A DNA stretch of 64,000 nucleotides from Tubulanus polymorphus (lineage: Eukaryota; Nemertea; Palaeonemertea; Tubulaniformes; Tubulanidae). The stretch covers positions 11,663,001 through 11,727,000 of the forward strand of contig NC_134025.1 of the NCBI RefSeq assembly GCF_964204645.1. The letters run 5' to 3'. This document shows positions 43,414 to 55,700 of the stretch, in pieces. A model generated the notes under the pieces. That model was not told where the DNA came from, searched no databases, and worked only from the letters and a program-made list of their open reading frames with translations. The position numbers and the translations under genes are program-made. Position 1 is the first letter of the stretch, and every line of letters begins with the position of its first letter.

Positions 43414-46400
43414 ATGCCATCCAATGTTTTTCTAAATAAGTTAGATGTGGGCTATTGGAACATCGATGGAATTTTCAGTGTTGTAGATAAACATCGTGTG
43501 TGTAAATTAGATTTCGATGATGTTCGTAAAACCATAGATAAGTATGACATAATCAGTCTCTCAGAAACCCACTGTAGTGAAAAAGATCAATTAGATTTAC
43601 CAGGGTATAAGATAATTCAACTAACTAGGAAAAGGAGCTCAAATGCTACTAAAAACTATGGGGGTTTAGCTATATGCATAAAACTACCCATTTTCCGTGG
43701 AGTCAAATTATTATCAACTAATTCCTCGGAATATACTTGGCTGAAACTTGAAGTCATTTTTTAACCTTGAAAACGACCTTTACCTAGCAATTGTATATAT
43801 TAGCCCTGAATCATCACCTTTCAGTAAAAAAGGGGATGATATTTTTGAACTACTAGAGACTGATCTAGCACGGTATACCTCCTTGGGCCAGTGCATTGTG
43901 TTCGGGGACTTTAACGCAAGGACCAATGTGGCACCGGATTACTGTCCTAATGACCTATCCCCCAATACCGGCCTCTTATTTGAGAGAGACTGCCCTCTTG
44001 CCAGGAACAACCTAGACAAGAGCCTGACGAATAATCACGGTAAAAAAAATTGTTATCACTGTGCCAGTCCTCCAATATGAGGATTCTGAATGGCCGTACT
44101 CTTGGAGACACACTCGGGCACCATACCTGCTACAGTCATACTGGTAAACCAAGCGTTATTGATTATTGTCTTACTTCTGTAAATATGTTGAAATATAAAT
44201 ACATTTCGTGTTCATGACCCGCTTCCGATGTCAATACACTGTGCTCTAATAACAACTCTAGATACTGGAATGTTTAAACCAGAAATACCTGTAAAACCCC
44301 CCTGTAACAGACACAATCCCTTTGTCTGGTCAGCAGGTGACAATGAGAGATTCTTTGAAGCGCTCAATTCTAGGGATACAACTAAACGCATAAACTCGAT
44401 TATAAACTCTGAACTTAGTGTAGACGAATCAATTGAATCCTTGAATAAACGAAAAAGTCTGCTAACGAAGCAGGAGTTAAGCGCAAATTAAGAACCAAGA
44501 AAAACCTCTCTGTGCGCAGTCAAAAAGAGGAAAGAAACAAAAATTGGTTTGACCTTGACTGCAAAAAGGCTCAGAGGGACCTTAGGAATCTCGGTAGTCT
44601 ACTTCGTAAGAATCCATATAACATTTCTCTACTTATGAAAATAATGAAAAGATCTTCAATGAACTTAACTTTGCTATATCTTTTAAAGAAATTAATACAG
44701 CTATCCTGAGTCTTAAAACTGGCAAAGCAGCTGGCCCTGGTCACATTCTGAATGAAATGATCAAGACAGGTCACTCACTTCTTCTAAATATCCTACACAA
44801 AATTTTTAACAATATCTTATCCACTAGTTTTTTCCCACAGGCTTGGAGACACAACATTATGACCCCCCTGCACAAGAAAGGTGACAGGCATGACTCAAAA
44901 AATTACAGGGGTATAGCAGTTGGCAGCAACTTGTGTAAGCTTTTCTGTCCGGTTCTACGTAATAGACTTGATAAATTTGTATCTGTAAACAATATTGTAC
45001 CTAAATGTCAAATTGGCTACATAGCTGGCCACCGTACTTCAGACCACATTCTTACCCTTAAGTGTGCAATTGACAAATATGTGAACAAGGCTTCAAAACA
45101 ACAACTATACTGTTGTTTTGTAGACTTCAAAGCTGCTTTTGATTCGATTCCTTGCAATGCCCTTATATATAAACTGCTGACAATGAATATTGGTGGAAAC
45201 CTGCTATCGTTACTTCGTAACATGTATACCTAAGTATGGTACTCTGTCAAAAGCAATGGTTGTTGTTCAGAACCTATCATTTCAACTGTTGGGGTTAAAC
45301 AGGGGTGCGTGTTGAGTCCTTTATTATTTAACATTTTTACCAGCGACCTACCGGGTATTTTTAACGATTGTGATCCTGTTAAGATGCACGACATACCACT
45401 GTCGTGTCTAATGTACGTTGATGATCTTGTAATCCTTTCCACCTCATCCTCTGGACTCAAAAAAGCTCTTGACCGACTCCAAAAATATTGTCATTAATGG
45501 GGTCTATCAGTCAACTTGAAGAAAACCATAATCATTATATTTAACAGAGGTGGAAAACTGATTACCAGAAACAAATTTGTCTATAACCATCAAGAAATTA
45601 ATTGTGTCAAATCATATTGCTACCTCGGTATTGTGTTTTCTGCATCTGGAAATTTTAAGGATGCCTGTAGCAGACTTATCACCCAGGCTTATAAAGCGTT
45701 CTTCAACCTCAGAACAATCAACATCAGAGAAAACATTGGACAAGCTTACAAACTTTTCGACTGTCTTGTCCTCCCCATTTTACGCTATTGTTCTGAGGTT
45801 TGGAGCCCTCTAGATATAAACTGTAAAACAGTCTGCAACTTGAATCAATTATGTGATTCAAGTCCAGTCGATAAACTTGAAATTAAGTTTGCTAAATACC
45901 TTTTGAGCGTTGGTAGGAAATCCACTAATTTAACAGTCAGAGGTGAACTTGGACAATTCCCTCTTCTTTTCACTTTTTTAAGCCAATCTGTTAAGTACTG
46001 GCTACATATTTGTAAATTAGACTGTAACTCCATGGTCAAAAAAGCCTATCTGGACAACTTAAAACTAAATGACCAGGTAAACTCATGGCCCAAGTCTATG
46101 AAAACTCGTTTGTATCATGTACATCTTGATCATTTATGGGAAAATCAGGGCACTAAAACACCAGCTCGAGATATTAGAATTCTCATTAGAACTCTCTGTA
46201 ACTGGTACATATGTGAATGGCTATCGAAGATTAATGATTCTGATGCAAACCCTAAGCTACGCACCTTTAAATTATTTAAGACCCACTTCGGAGCTGAAAA
46301 TTATTTACGCTGTTCAAACTCTGCCACCCGTAGGAACTTCTCAAAATTACGCATTAGTGCCCACTCGCTCCGTATTGAAACTGGCCGATATCAATATCCG

Positions 46401-46538
46401 AAACTACCCGCAGAAAAAAAGACACGTCAGATCTGCCAATCTGGCGAAGTAGAGTCGGAATTCCACTTCGTCATGGAATGTGCGGTTTACGGTGATCTAC
46501 GTGCTAAATGTTTTTTCAAAATTATCAAAATTTACTGA
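43414..46538 (+). pseudogene. LINE ORF2: endonuclease and reverse transcriptase, broken
   Basis: The AP-endonuclease-like domain begins LDVGYWNIDGI (43438), then DIISLSETHCSEKDQ (43549), YLAIVYISPESS (43780), VFGDFNAR (43900) and SVIDYCL-type block (about 44160). Reverse transcriptase: PLHKKGDRHDSKNYRGIAVG (about 44870), VDFKAAFDSIPCNALIYKLL (45120), QGCVLSPLLFNIF (45300), catalytic LMYVDDLVIL (45409), then the thumb and C-terminal region with CQSGEVESEFHFVMEC (about 46435), a Cys/His knuckle typical of LINE ends. Breaks: frameshifts near 43755, 44480-44750 and 46500, and stops at about 45233 and 45495. The four key RT blocks are in order, so this was a complete ORF2. Confidence 0.88.
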
Positions 46539-47387
46539 TTTCCTGGACCTTTCGGAAGATACTCAATTTCAATTTATTATGTCTTACGGTCGTGGTGACA
46601 CAGACATTTTTCCTATAATTAATACATTTATAAATAATATCTTCATTAAACGTGTTAGAAATTAGCTTTAATTTATAATTAGATTATTAAAAGATTTTGT
46701 CATATAAGAAATTATTCATTAGCTATGGTTTTTTGTATTTGTTATGATTTGTAATTTCATACTTTCTTTGTGTTTTTTTACACTCTGCAAGTTTTGATAT
46801 GGATTATAGATTTATGCGTAGGCGAATGCCTTGTATCATGCCTTAACGGCTCAGTAACTTTCGGCTTATATAATGTTTGATCAGAAATCTGTGTATTCAG
46901 CGTCAGCTCTACCTACATGTCGCACAGTGAACATGAAATTGTGAGTAGCCTGTCTTTAAATATGAATATATCAATTATTTCAAATGCTATAATTTGTGGT
47001 ACATGATGTAAAAATGAGCGTAATTATTGTTGCTGTAATGTTTGTTTGTTTATTCTTTGTAGCAAACCATATGAAAACATAATAAATAATGTGTTTGAAA
47101 CGTTCGCCGTAGTTGATTTAGATCGTTACCAGTCGCCGGTCAGCCAAGGCACGACAAAACGGGAATCGCTCGAGTCGTGAACGTGTAAAGTTCCATTTTT
47201 TCATTACTTGTAAATCGTATTTTTGTTACATATGTTTTGTTTTTTCTTTTTTTTCTCTCTTTCTTCTCTTTTTCAACTGGTCTCTCTTGTTTGTAACTGT
47301 GATTGTAACATGTTCACTTTATTGTTGTATATCCGATGTTGTAATGTTTCGACAAGGATCAATAAATTATGAATTGAATTGAAATTG

Positions 47388-48135
47388 AGTGTCCTATTCT
47401 AATAAAATACCAAATGACATGAGGCGTTTTTATTTAAGCAACTCGTATAAAATCGCTTTGCTCTGTCGATTACTGCCACGTGGCACAAATCGAATCGCCT
47501 TAAATAAATGACCCTACTCACCACAACTGGAATTTTCTGCGATTGAAAAAGCCGCCATTTTGTTTTTGATCTATCACCGAACGCTCCACACGCACAGTCG
47601 TAGCAAAATCGAATCAAAGCGCTTCGATGAGCGATTTGGTTGCGTTGGGTACTCGCGTTGGCGATTTGGTTAATTAATAAATGGACGTTGTAGGCAAATC
47701 GCTGTAGGCGCGTTGCTTAAATAAATGGGCGATTCGATCCGTGTTGATTCGAGTTGCTTAAATAAAAACGCCTATAGTAGTAGATACGTAGCACTACATA
47801 AAGTGCTATCATATCATTTTTTATTCGAAACGAGCGGGAGTTAGTCATTTCGGCAAATTGTTTCTATTCTCGTTTAGTTCTCGTACTTATGCGGCGGCGA
47901 GTCTTATCGCGGGCGTGTCGCTGTTATAGACGGCAGCACTGTCTGGTCTAGAAATTCCGCATTGACACATCCGCATCGACCGATATCCAAGTAATTGCAG
48001 CGGTGTGAACATTTATTTGAAAGTCCCTCGAAGTGTCATCTTAGGTTTGTTGATTTGTTTTAATCGCGTTGTATAAAGCTTGCAAGTGGTGCTTGTATTT
48101 CTGACTGTCATGTTTCGTGAACTAGCCCACAGGGA
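47388..48135 (+). repeat. Repeat W, copy 2, interrupted by a MITE
   Basis: Matches 12838-13237 outside the insertion 47422-47773. It starts exactly where the LINE tail stops. As in copy 1, the last shared bases are AGCCCACAG. Confidence 0.82.
47422..47773. mobile_element. 352-bp MITE with perfect 24-bp terminal inverted repeats
   Basis: Both ends read inward from AGGCGTTTTTATTTAAGCAA (24 bp identical). W copy 1 has the empty site GACATGATAGTAGAT (about 12868). The filled site is GACATG + element + ATAGTAGTAGAT, so no clean target duplication, only a change in TAG repeat number. The interior repeats CGATTTGGTT. No coding frame. Superfamily unassigned. Confidence 0.85.
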
Positions 48136-48506
48136 AAGTCACAGGGGCTCGTATCAGTGTTGTAGGTAATGTGAAAACGATAATCTGTTAATCCAATGTA
48201 TATAGTATGTATAAAATAACAAGGGGGCTAACGACGCTCACAAACTACTCAACTTCAGTCGCTTACTATTTCGTTATTTCTCATCCGATTTTGATAATCC
48301 AGGCATGATATAAAAGCTAATAGCTTCCTGCTTCTAACGAAACTAATCCTGTTAACTTCCGATGAATAGTTCGTGAATTATATGTCTTTGAACGCGAAAT
48401 TCAGACCGAAATCGCCTGGACCGAAAATGCTATGACGCCGGTTTTCGTCGATTTCGAAATTTCAAACGTTGAGTTCGACGCGAAATCCTTCACCGATATT
48501 CATATG
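48136..48506. other. Noncoding stretch between repeat W and element X copy B
   Basis: No gene or repeat match found inside the window. TATAAAATAAC lies at about 48209. Element X similarity begins abruptly at about 48507 within ORF a. Confidence 0.5.
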
Positions 48507-48634
48507 TTGCAGTTCAATGTAATTTAGATGATGAATTTAGAAAATTCAATCCTAATGAAAAGGTGTATTGTGATTGTGGAGGTAAATATTTAAGATCACA
48601 TAAATCAAAACATTATCAAACAGTTAAACATATC

Positions 48635-49076
48635 CATAGAACTATAACGGAAGGGAAGGCCGACTCCTTATAAATCCGCTAGGCACCGCTAGTAATCTTG
48701 TGTTTATTTGCAGCGCAATCACCGGTGGCGATACGCGTCAACTGCATTCCAGCGCTAGATCTATGTGCTTTGTCTTCGACTATAGCTAATTTGTACTTTA
48801 AAATGCCTAAGGGTGGTCGCAACTGCTGTATTCCTGGATGTTCTAACTATTATGAAAAAACAAAGGGTGAAGGGATCGGATATGTCGCATTTCCGAAGCG
48901 GGGTATTGACGAAGAAACCAACAAGTGGAGAGCTCAGCTGATCGCGGTTGTCAACAGGGCCGATAAAAATTTCAATCCAAATGTTCAGCATATATGCACT
49001 TATCATTTTGAAAAAAAGTGTTTGCTTTTTCACGGTAGGTCTATAAAATAGCGATGTCCTCCGTTATAGTTCTATG
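48635..49076 (+). mobile_element. P-like element (442 bp) carrying a THAP exon
   Basis: Perfect terminal inverted repeats CATAGAACTATAACGGA at both ends. Flanks ACATATC (48628-48634) and ACATATT (49077-49083), and the empty site AAACATATCG in element X copy A, show a 7-8-bp target duplication as in P elements. The only coding content is a THAP zinc finger. An internally deleted relative of a P-type transposon is the simplest reading. Confidence 0.85.
48803..49051 (+). CDS. THAP-type DNA-binding domain (first exon of a P-like transposase, deleted copy)
   Basis: From MPKGGRNCCIPGCSNYY the frame shows the THAP C2CH pattern: a C-x4-C pair, a central Trp (NKWRAQL) and CTYHF as the C-x2-H end, spanning about 75 residues as usual for the family. 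THAP domains bind the transposon ends in P elements. After LLFHG comes GTAGGT (about 49033), a good splice donor, so the original gene probably spliced into transposase exons that are no longer present. Read through, the frame ends at 49051. An upstream in-frame ATG at 48698 is less likely, since MPKGG is the usual THAP start. Confidence 0.85.
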   Translation: MPKGGRNCCIPGCSNYYEKTKGEGIGYVAFPKRGIDEETNKWRAQLIAVVNRADKNFNPNVQHICTYHFEKKCLLFHGRSIK

Positions 49077-49287
49077 ACATATTGAATATGAAAAGAATAA
49101 TAAATATATATTGAAATAAGATCAAGCCGTATGTTTCAAATATATAGTAGTTAAAGCATTGAGAAATTAGTTAATGAATTACTGTTAGGTAGTAATTTTA
49201 ATTGTTATTTGATTTGAAACATATAAAAGTTTAATATTTCTAAAATATTAAATATTTATCAATTTATTAATTTTTTTTCTTAAATAA

Positions 49288-49566
49288 ATGGATGGTTTCA
49301 TTCCAACCGGAAGTAGTGATTTGAAACATTATTTAGTTGCTGGAGGTTTAATATTGGCTGCACTTTACTTTTACTTTGAAAATATCAGTAAAGATTTGAT
49401 GAATGAAAATATGAAATTGAGAAAGAAATTAAAGAAGTTAAATGGAAATAATAATAAAAATAATCATAAAAAAGTTAATACACTTATACCCATTCTAAAT
49501 TCTATAATATTTCAAATAATTATTTTATTTTATTTTATAAATTTATATTCAGTGTTAGATTGTTAA
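49288..49566 (+). CDS. Element X small membrane protein (ORF b), copy B, 92 aa
   Basis: Same protein as 15263-15541, with Phe for Tyr near residue 30, Arg for Ser near 46 and Pro for His near 69. Two predicted membrane segments flank a Lys/Asn-rich linker. Real ATG start; the upstream context is very AT-rich. It spans the left edge of the segmental duplication, so its 3' part is shared with copy C. Function unknown. Confidence 0.55.
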   Translation: MDGFIPTGSSDLKHYLVAGGLILAALYFYFENISKDLMNENMKLRKKLKKLNGNNNKNNHKKVNTLIPILNSIIFQIIILFYFINLYSVLDC

Positions 49567-49569
49567 ACT

Positions 49570-50510
49570 GTTTAAGTATCAAATTGAGTAGATTGTACAT
49601 TCATAAACTAAATGATAGAATAAGAAATTAGACTGTTAAATTAGCTAAAAATGTAAAATACATTAGTTGAAAATATAAAATATATTGGCTGAAATATTAG
49701 TTAATTAAAAAGGGGGTTTTAAGTAATAAGGTATCTAAAACTTATCAAATACGAATCAAATACAAATTATGCTTTATTTCTGAAATATTGAAGTCTCATA
49801 AGTAATTTATTCATATATGATATTAGTAGTATCTTTACGCAGCATTAGAATAATATGAGTGATACTAAGTTAGTTGGTTTATTGTTTTTCTAGTATTATT
49901 TTAGTCAAATGTAAAGAAACTTAAAGTAAACAAGAATTAATAAAAAAAACATTAGAATTATAATAACTTTCTTTAACCAATACTAGCATATTCAATTCTA
50001 ATGTTTTTCTAGTTGAATCTATTTAAAAAATTATTTAACCCAGTTAGCAAATAGAAACAATAACTAGTATCATTGTAAAGATAAATAACATATTCTAGTG
50101 CTTTGTAAAGAATATGATATTTATCTGGCAGATTCATAGAATTACTATAAAAATAAATATATATTTGAATATAATTTATACCTTTCCAGTGTTGAAGTAT
50201 AGAATATATTGATAGAAAATATAAATTATATAAGCTGAAAATATAAAATATATTAGTTAAAAAATATGAATATGAAAGAATTTAGAATGTGTATAAGTGT
50301 ACGAGTGTACGAATGGTACGAGTTCTTCCAATTCTTCCTATTCGTACACTCATACACTTATAAATATTAAATTGAGTAGATTGTGTATTCATAAATTAAG
50401 AATAAGACTGTTAAATTGGTTGAAAATATAAAAATATTAGCTGAAATATGTTTAAAAAAGGGGGTTTTAGGTATAAATGTATTCAATACGTATTAATACA
50501 TATTTAATTT
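49570..50510. repeat. AT-rich repeat and hairpin block after element X, copy B
   Basis: Counterpart of 28850-29820. The second hairpin is better preserved here: arms TATAAGTGTACGAGTGTACG (from about 50293) and its complement ending about 50363, roughly 23 of 25 paired. Confidence 0.8.
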
Positions 50511-52722
50511 ATTTCCTCTGTGAAATTTAAATTATTATATTGCTAGACCCTCGGGAAACTGGCTGTGTTACCCAGCCTCTAACGGTCCAGCGGACCCGAA
50601 CATCCAAACATATAACTTATTCAGTTTTATTTCTACTGTGAATATTAAAACTACATACTAATGTATACATATTGCTATACCCTCATGGAACTGGCTGTGT
50701 TGCCCAGCCTCTAACGGTCCAGCGGACCCTAACACCTAAACAAACCAGTGGCGTAATGACTCACCACACCAGTGGTTGTAGTGAACACATATATTTGCGA
50801 CTTCATTATCTGTCACGCATGGTTAGAGGTCATTTTTGCGACGTTAATTTACGTCACAAGTGGTAATGAAGAGGTTAAAAGCTAATCACCACCTAGTCAG
50901 TAACCTGTCTGTGGTTTAGTTTCACGATTGGATATGTTGGTATAAAAAGCCCATCCGATTATAAAAGGCTTACCACCAACGATTAGGTAACTAACTAACC
51001 ACCACCAACATTTAAGTTACTCCAGCAAGTAGTATGCCTAGTGACTAATTGGGCCATAGGCCTAATGGATTTTCTACCTGATTTTCTATTTGAAAACAAA
51101 TTTTCTATTTGTTTTGGCGCTATAAAAAAATGATGCTTTTATTTTGCGAGTCAAGAAAACAAATATTTAGTGCGAGAAAACAAATTTTGATTTGTTTTGG
51201 TTAGGTTGAGAAGAGCGGTGCGATGCAGATTAGAGCAATTCTATATCCGACTGCCAATGGAAACGTGTTGTAGTAGCCTTAGCCAGGGCTGCCATTCTGT
51301 GAAATGTATTTGTACTATCAGTAACAAATCGAATGTTTTTCAGTAACATTTCATTGAAATATGAAAGAAAATGTTCAAATTAATGAGTAATCAACAGTAA
51401 GACTCTCAGTAACATTTTTCATATTTCTGTATGCATCAAATAAAAAAAATCATTATTTCTCAATACAAAATAGTAGACCCAACAAATACTGAAAATCAGG
51501 AACAGTTGGCAGCTCTGCTTTAGCGTGTTCATTGCATATAAGAATGGCAGACAGCTTGCATCTTTGTAGATTCACACTTTTGACATCAACATTACATGTA
51601 CATATCTACATAGACTAGAATGATGTGGAGAAATGAAATCTGATTAGGGGCAGTCCATAAAATAAAAGACTTCCACACAAGATAACAAAAATTTTACCCC
51701 ATGTCCACAGAATGTTTACTTTGCACTAACCCTTGTCCATCAAACAAAAAAAAACAATTAAGGATATCGGATATCCAGATTTAACAAGGATGTTCATGAC
51801 AACCTCCCTCCCCTTGCCGACGAAATTCAAAATTTCACAAGCTCCCCTCCCCACTCGACCTTGGACATCTTTTATTGACAGCTCCTATAGATAATACTTC
51901 ATTAGCCGAAACAAAATTTGTAAAAAAATAATTGTATCCTTCTCAATAATAATTCCAGACAATCGTCATAAGAACACAAATGCCATAACAATTCCATATG
52001 TCTCATTCAATAGATTGATTTTAAGTCAGCTAGGCTGCCATCGCATCACTTATCATAATGACAAACATGTGTATCATGTCAGTTGGTAGTCAGATGTTCA
52101 ACAACTGACCTGACCTTGTATCGTAATGACATGCCTGCACTATATTCTCGACCTCACCAAATTCAGTCTCGAGAAATCAAATATTCAGAGAGAGAAAACA
52201 AACTTGTTTTCTTGCTATCGTACGGAATTTCTTCCACAGTGTTTGCCCTTGAATCAGTCACAATAGCCAGCGCAATGCGAACTTGAAGTAATCATCATTG
52301 CAACTTAATAAGTGGAGAACGCAGATAGCCTAGGTTACCCATAAAAGATGTCCCGTTGATGATCACCCGCTTGATCACCTGCTTGAAGGAGGATGTCCAT
52401 AACAACACCCCCTAATTCCCCTTGTCCACTAGTCCAAATTTCACTAAACCCCCACTGGATATCTTTTATTGACAGACTATAAGTCTTATAGCGAGAAATC
52501 ATATATTCAGAAGAAGAAAACGAAATTGGTTTCTCGTTGCCGTACAGAATTTGTTTACTCGGTTTTTGCCCTTGAATCAGCCACAATAGCCAGCTCGATA
52601 CACAGTTTTCGCCCTCAAATCTGCCACAATAACCAGCACAACATATGTTTAACGGATGACATTGATTTTTCGGGGCCTAGCTATGGCTTGTTACTAATGA
52701 ATATGCTCCCTTCATTTTCCAG
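50511..52722 (+). other. Upstream region of SLC22 copy 2
   Basis: Counterpart of 29820-32082 with small deletions. Same GGTCCAGCGGACC duplicates (near 50585 and 50716) and TTATAAAAGGC at about 50958. No exon recognised. Confidence 0.45.
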
Positions 52723-52761
52723 GTCCGAATTACGCAGCTGAACTGAATGACGTATGGCGAA

Positions 52762-55700
52762 ATGGATATCGATGATGTATACAGTCACATCGGTGAATTC
52801 GGCCCACGACAGAAGAAAATATTCTTTTTCCTACAACTGACTCTGCAGCCGTTCTTTTCGTTCCACATGCTGCATATGATATTCATCGGAGCCGCGACCG
52901 ATTTCACCTGTTTCGACAAGGGTGGACGCGAATTGCCGGAGAAAGACCAGTGTTCCGATAAATGTCGTTCCAGCAATGAAGGAACCGTTTATCTGTATTC
53001 GAGTAAATTCACGTCTATTATGAGTGAGGTAAAAATTAATTCTATTGCATCTTACGCAGTGTTTTCTGTATCAATCTGCAGCCCCGTAAAACCGTCCTCC
53101 CTTAAGTCTTTTCGCCAGTTGAATTCATGACAATTACTTATTCAATATTTGAAAGTATGTTCATAGATAGTTGAATGTGTAGGTTTGTTGTCCGTTTGTT
53201 CGTTCATATCCAATTAACCCTGTTGAATTCTGGTCGATCAAAAATTGAATGAATGGTGATAAAGTAAAGAAGGTTTTAGTGTACACCAAACTTGACAAGA
53301 GTGAACACTGATAAAACCTCATTGGAAAAGTCATCATTAAACCTAAGGCATCTCTGTTTTTGAGTACCAGTTCTTATTTCCAATTTAAGTTTACTGGGTG
53401 TTTAAAGTCGATCACTTTGATGATGGTCTAACAACTACTCAATTAGCAAAGTCATAGGATTAAAGGAGGAACAATTTCTCTGTTCATGGAATTTTGAACA
53501 TAGATGAAGGTCCTCAGACCCTGCCGCATACTTCAGATCTCTCAACTGGTAAAAGAGCTGCCGTTTTTAATTCTGTTTCAAAATCCTTAAAATCATCGCT
53601 TTTATTTTCATAACTAGTGGAATCTGGTCTGCGACAACTCGTACAAAGTGGGACTCGTGCAGAGCGTATTCATGTCTGGAGTGCTAATCAGTGCGTTCGT
53701 ATTTGGAATATTGGCCGACAAATACGGACGCTTGAAGATGTTCTACTACACTCTGATCGGAATGACAATTTTCTCAACGATGAGCGCATTCGCGCCGAGC
53801 TACACGACATACGTCGCGTTGAGATTTTTCACCGGTTTCCACTGCGGCGGCTGTATTCTGGTGTCGTTTGTTCTGACGACTGAGATCATCGGAAAATCGT
53901 GGCGCGGATTGTGTGGTTTGCTGATGCCGATATTCTTCGCGTCGGGTATTCTCATCTACGTGTTGCTGGCATATTATATTCACGCGTGGAGACACTTGGC
54001 TTTTGTGACGTCGGCTGTCGGATTTCTCGGTATGTTTTACTATTGGTAAGTTATGTCTTGTTCATGTGCCTCCTCAGTGAAGAGGCAACAAAAACCAACT
54101 TAAAAAGAATTTAATAAGTAACTGAAAATTTTGTCAACTTGGCATTGTTTAAATAACCAACTGTCATTGCACAGGCCAAATACCTTGCTCAAAAGATCTT
54201 ATGCCCTTTGTACATCCCTTTCTGTACTGTCAGTCACAAATGCTCTTCGTGCGACGTTTTTGATCCATAGATAGATTTTTGAATCGCTTCAAAAAAGTAC
54301 AAATAACGAATTTAAATCGTAGATGGACATCGCAACTTTTTTTGTGGCAAAGCCTTTAGCCAAATGCTGGAATTATGGTTCTCTATCAAAATCCACCGTT
54401 GGCAATTAAGCTATGATATGACTGTTCATTTTGATTGAATGCAGAAATTTGAAATAGATGTAAAATGTATTCTAATTTCACTAGATTAATTCAATAAGCA
54501 TTGTACAGTATGATAAGCAGAGTAGATGTTTGAATTGTTTATTCAAGGTTGTTGCCAGAAAGTCCTCGTTGGTTAATTGCTCAAAACCGAATTGAGGAAG
54601 CGGAAGTCATTCTCAGAGATATCGCTCGGCGTAACGGTTCATCCTATCCGCTCGACCAGATCAAGTTGGCGGCTCCGAAGAAAGGCAATGGGCAGCAGAA
54701 AAAATATTCGATGAATGATATTTGGCATTATCCCTACATAAGGAATTTGACTTTAGTACAAATTTTCTCCTGGTAAGTCACTTAATCCTTCTTCACAGTT
54801 ACAGTGTATGCCGTACTGATCCTTACACTTGTGCTGCTATGAATCATTACAGCACAATCCACCTGCTTGCTTTATATTATTTTTCTAGCAAAAAGAATTA
54901 CGAAAAGTATTTTGATGAGATTCATCTGTTTATTTTCTTCGTCAATGTCAGGTGTTCGTTTGTGGTGCTCTATAAATACAATTTATGTTAATTTCGAGTT
55001 GTTTTCTTTTTAAAATTAAAGGTTTGTTAACAGTGCTGTGTACTATGGTTTGACGATGAGTGCCGGAAACCTTGGAAGTAACATGTATATAAGCGTTGCG
55101 CTGTCGGGACTTGTTGAAGTGCCGTCGTACCTGTTTTGTATAGGTTTATTGAACAGGTTTGTATGAAAGTTATTTATGAGTCGCTAACTTATCAAAACCC
55201 TGTAATTTTCTTTAAAAAGTGTACTAGACAACATGTCAATTTTTTCAATGTTTTTCTTTCCAGAGTTGGGCGAAAACTGATTATATGTATGTTGATGTTA
55301 GTTGGTGGTGTATCTTGCATGTTGGTTATGCTAATTCCACAAGGTAACTCATCATTTCACTTCTGCATTATGCCATCGGTATCAAAAGCAGTGAAGGAAT
55401 ATTTTTCAAGGAGTTGATAAGCGATGACTAGTCATGAAGGGTATTAGCAAAAAGAGAGGACAGTAGAGGTGGCAGTCAAAAACACTTTAGAAGTCGTATT
55501 TTGAATACTGTGGGTTGATTTTGCTTCATTTTTCCAGCACTTGTGTTCTCACTTTCTATTTCAGCATATTCAACATTTGCAACAGCTTGTGCACTGATTG
55601 GCAAACTAGCAATTGCAGCATCATTCGCCATTATTTATGTACATTCCGCTGAAATATTTCCAACTGTTATTAGGTACGTGATTGTATTGCCTTCGCATGT

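Larger units (their letters stand above)
41075..47387 (+). mobile_element. APE-type LINE, near full length, decayed
   Basis: The 5' end is taken at 41075, where similarity to the other duplicate stops. ORF1 is at 41325-42875, ORF2 at 43414-46680. The 3' end is a GAATTGAATTGAAATTG tail at 47371-47387 after AATAAATTATG. A full-length size of about 6.3 kb is as expected. The 5' untranslated part contains AAGATGGCGGC at 41089. The clade is not fixed; an ORF1 with an esterase-like domain points to the CR1/L2 side of the tree. Confidence 0.88.
48507..49620 (+). mobile_element. Element X, copy B
   Basis: Plus strand. Carries the finger end of ORF a (48507-48634, resumed at 49084-49120 after a P-like insertion), a 165-bp spacer and intact ORF b (49288-49566). 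The duplication edge falls inside ORF b at about 49447. It gives the empty site for the Harbinger-type insertion in copy A, and copy A gives the empty site for the P-like insertion here. Confidence 0.7.
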
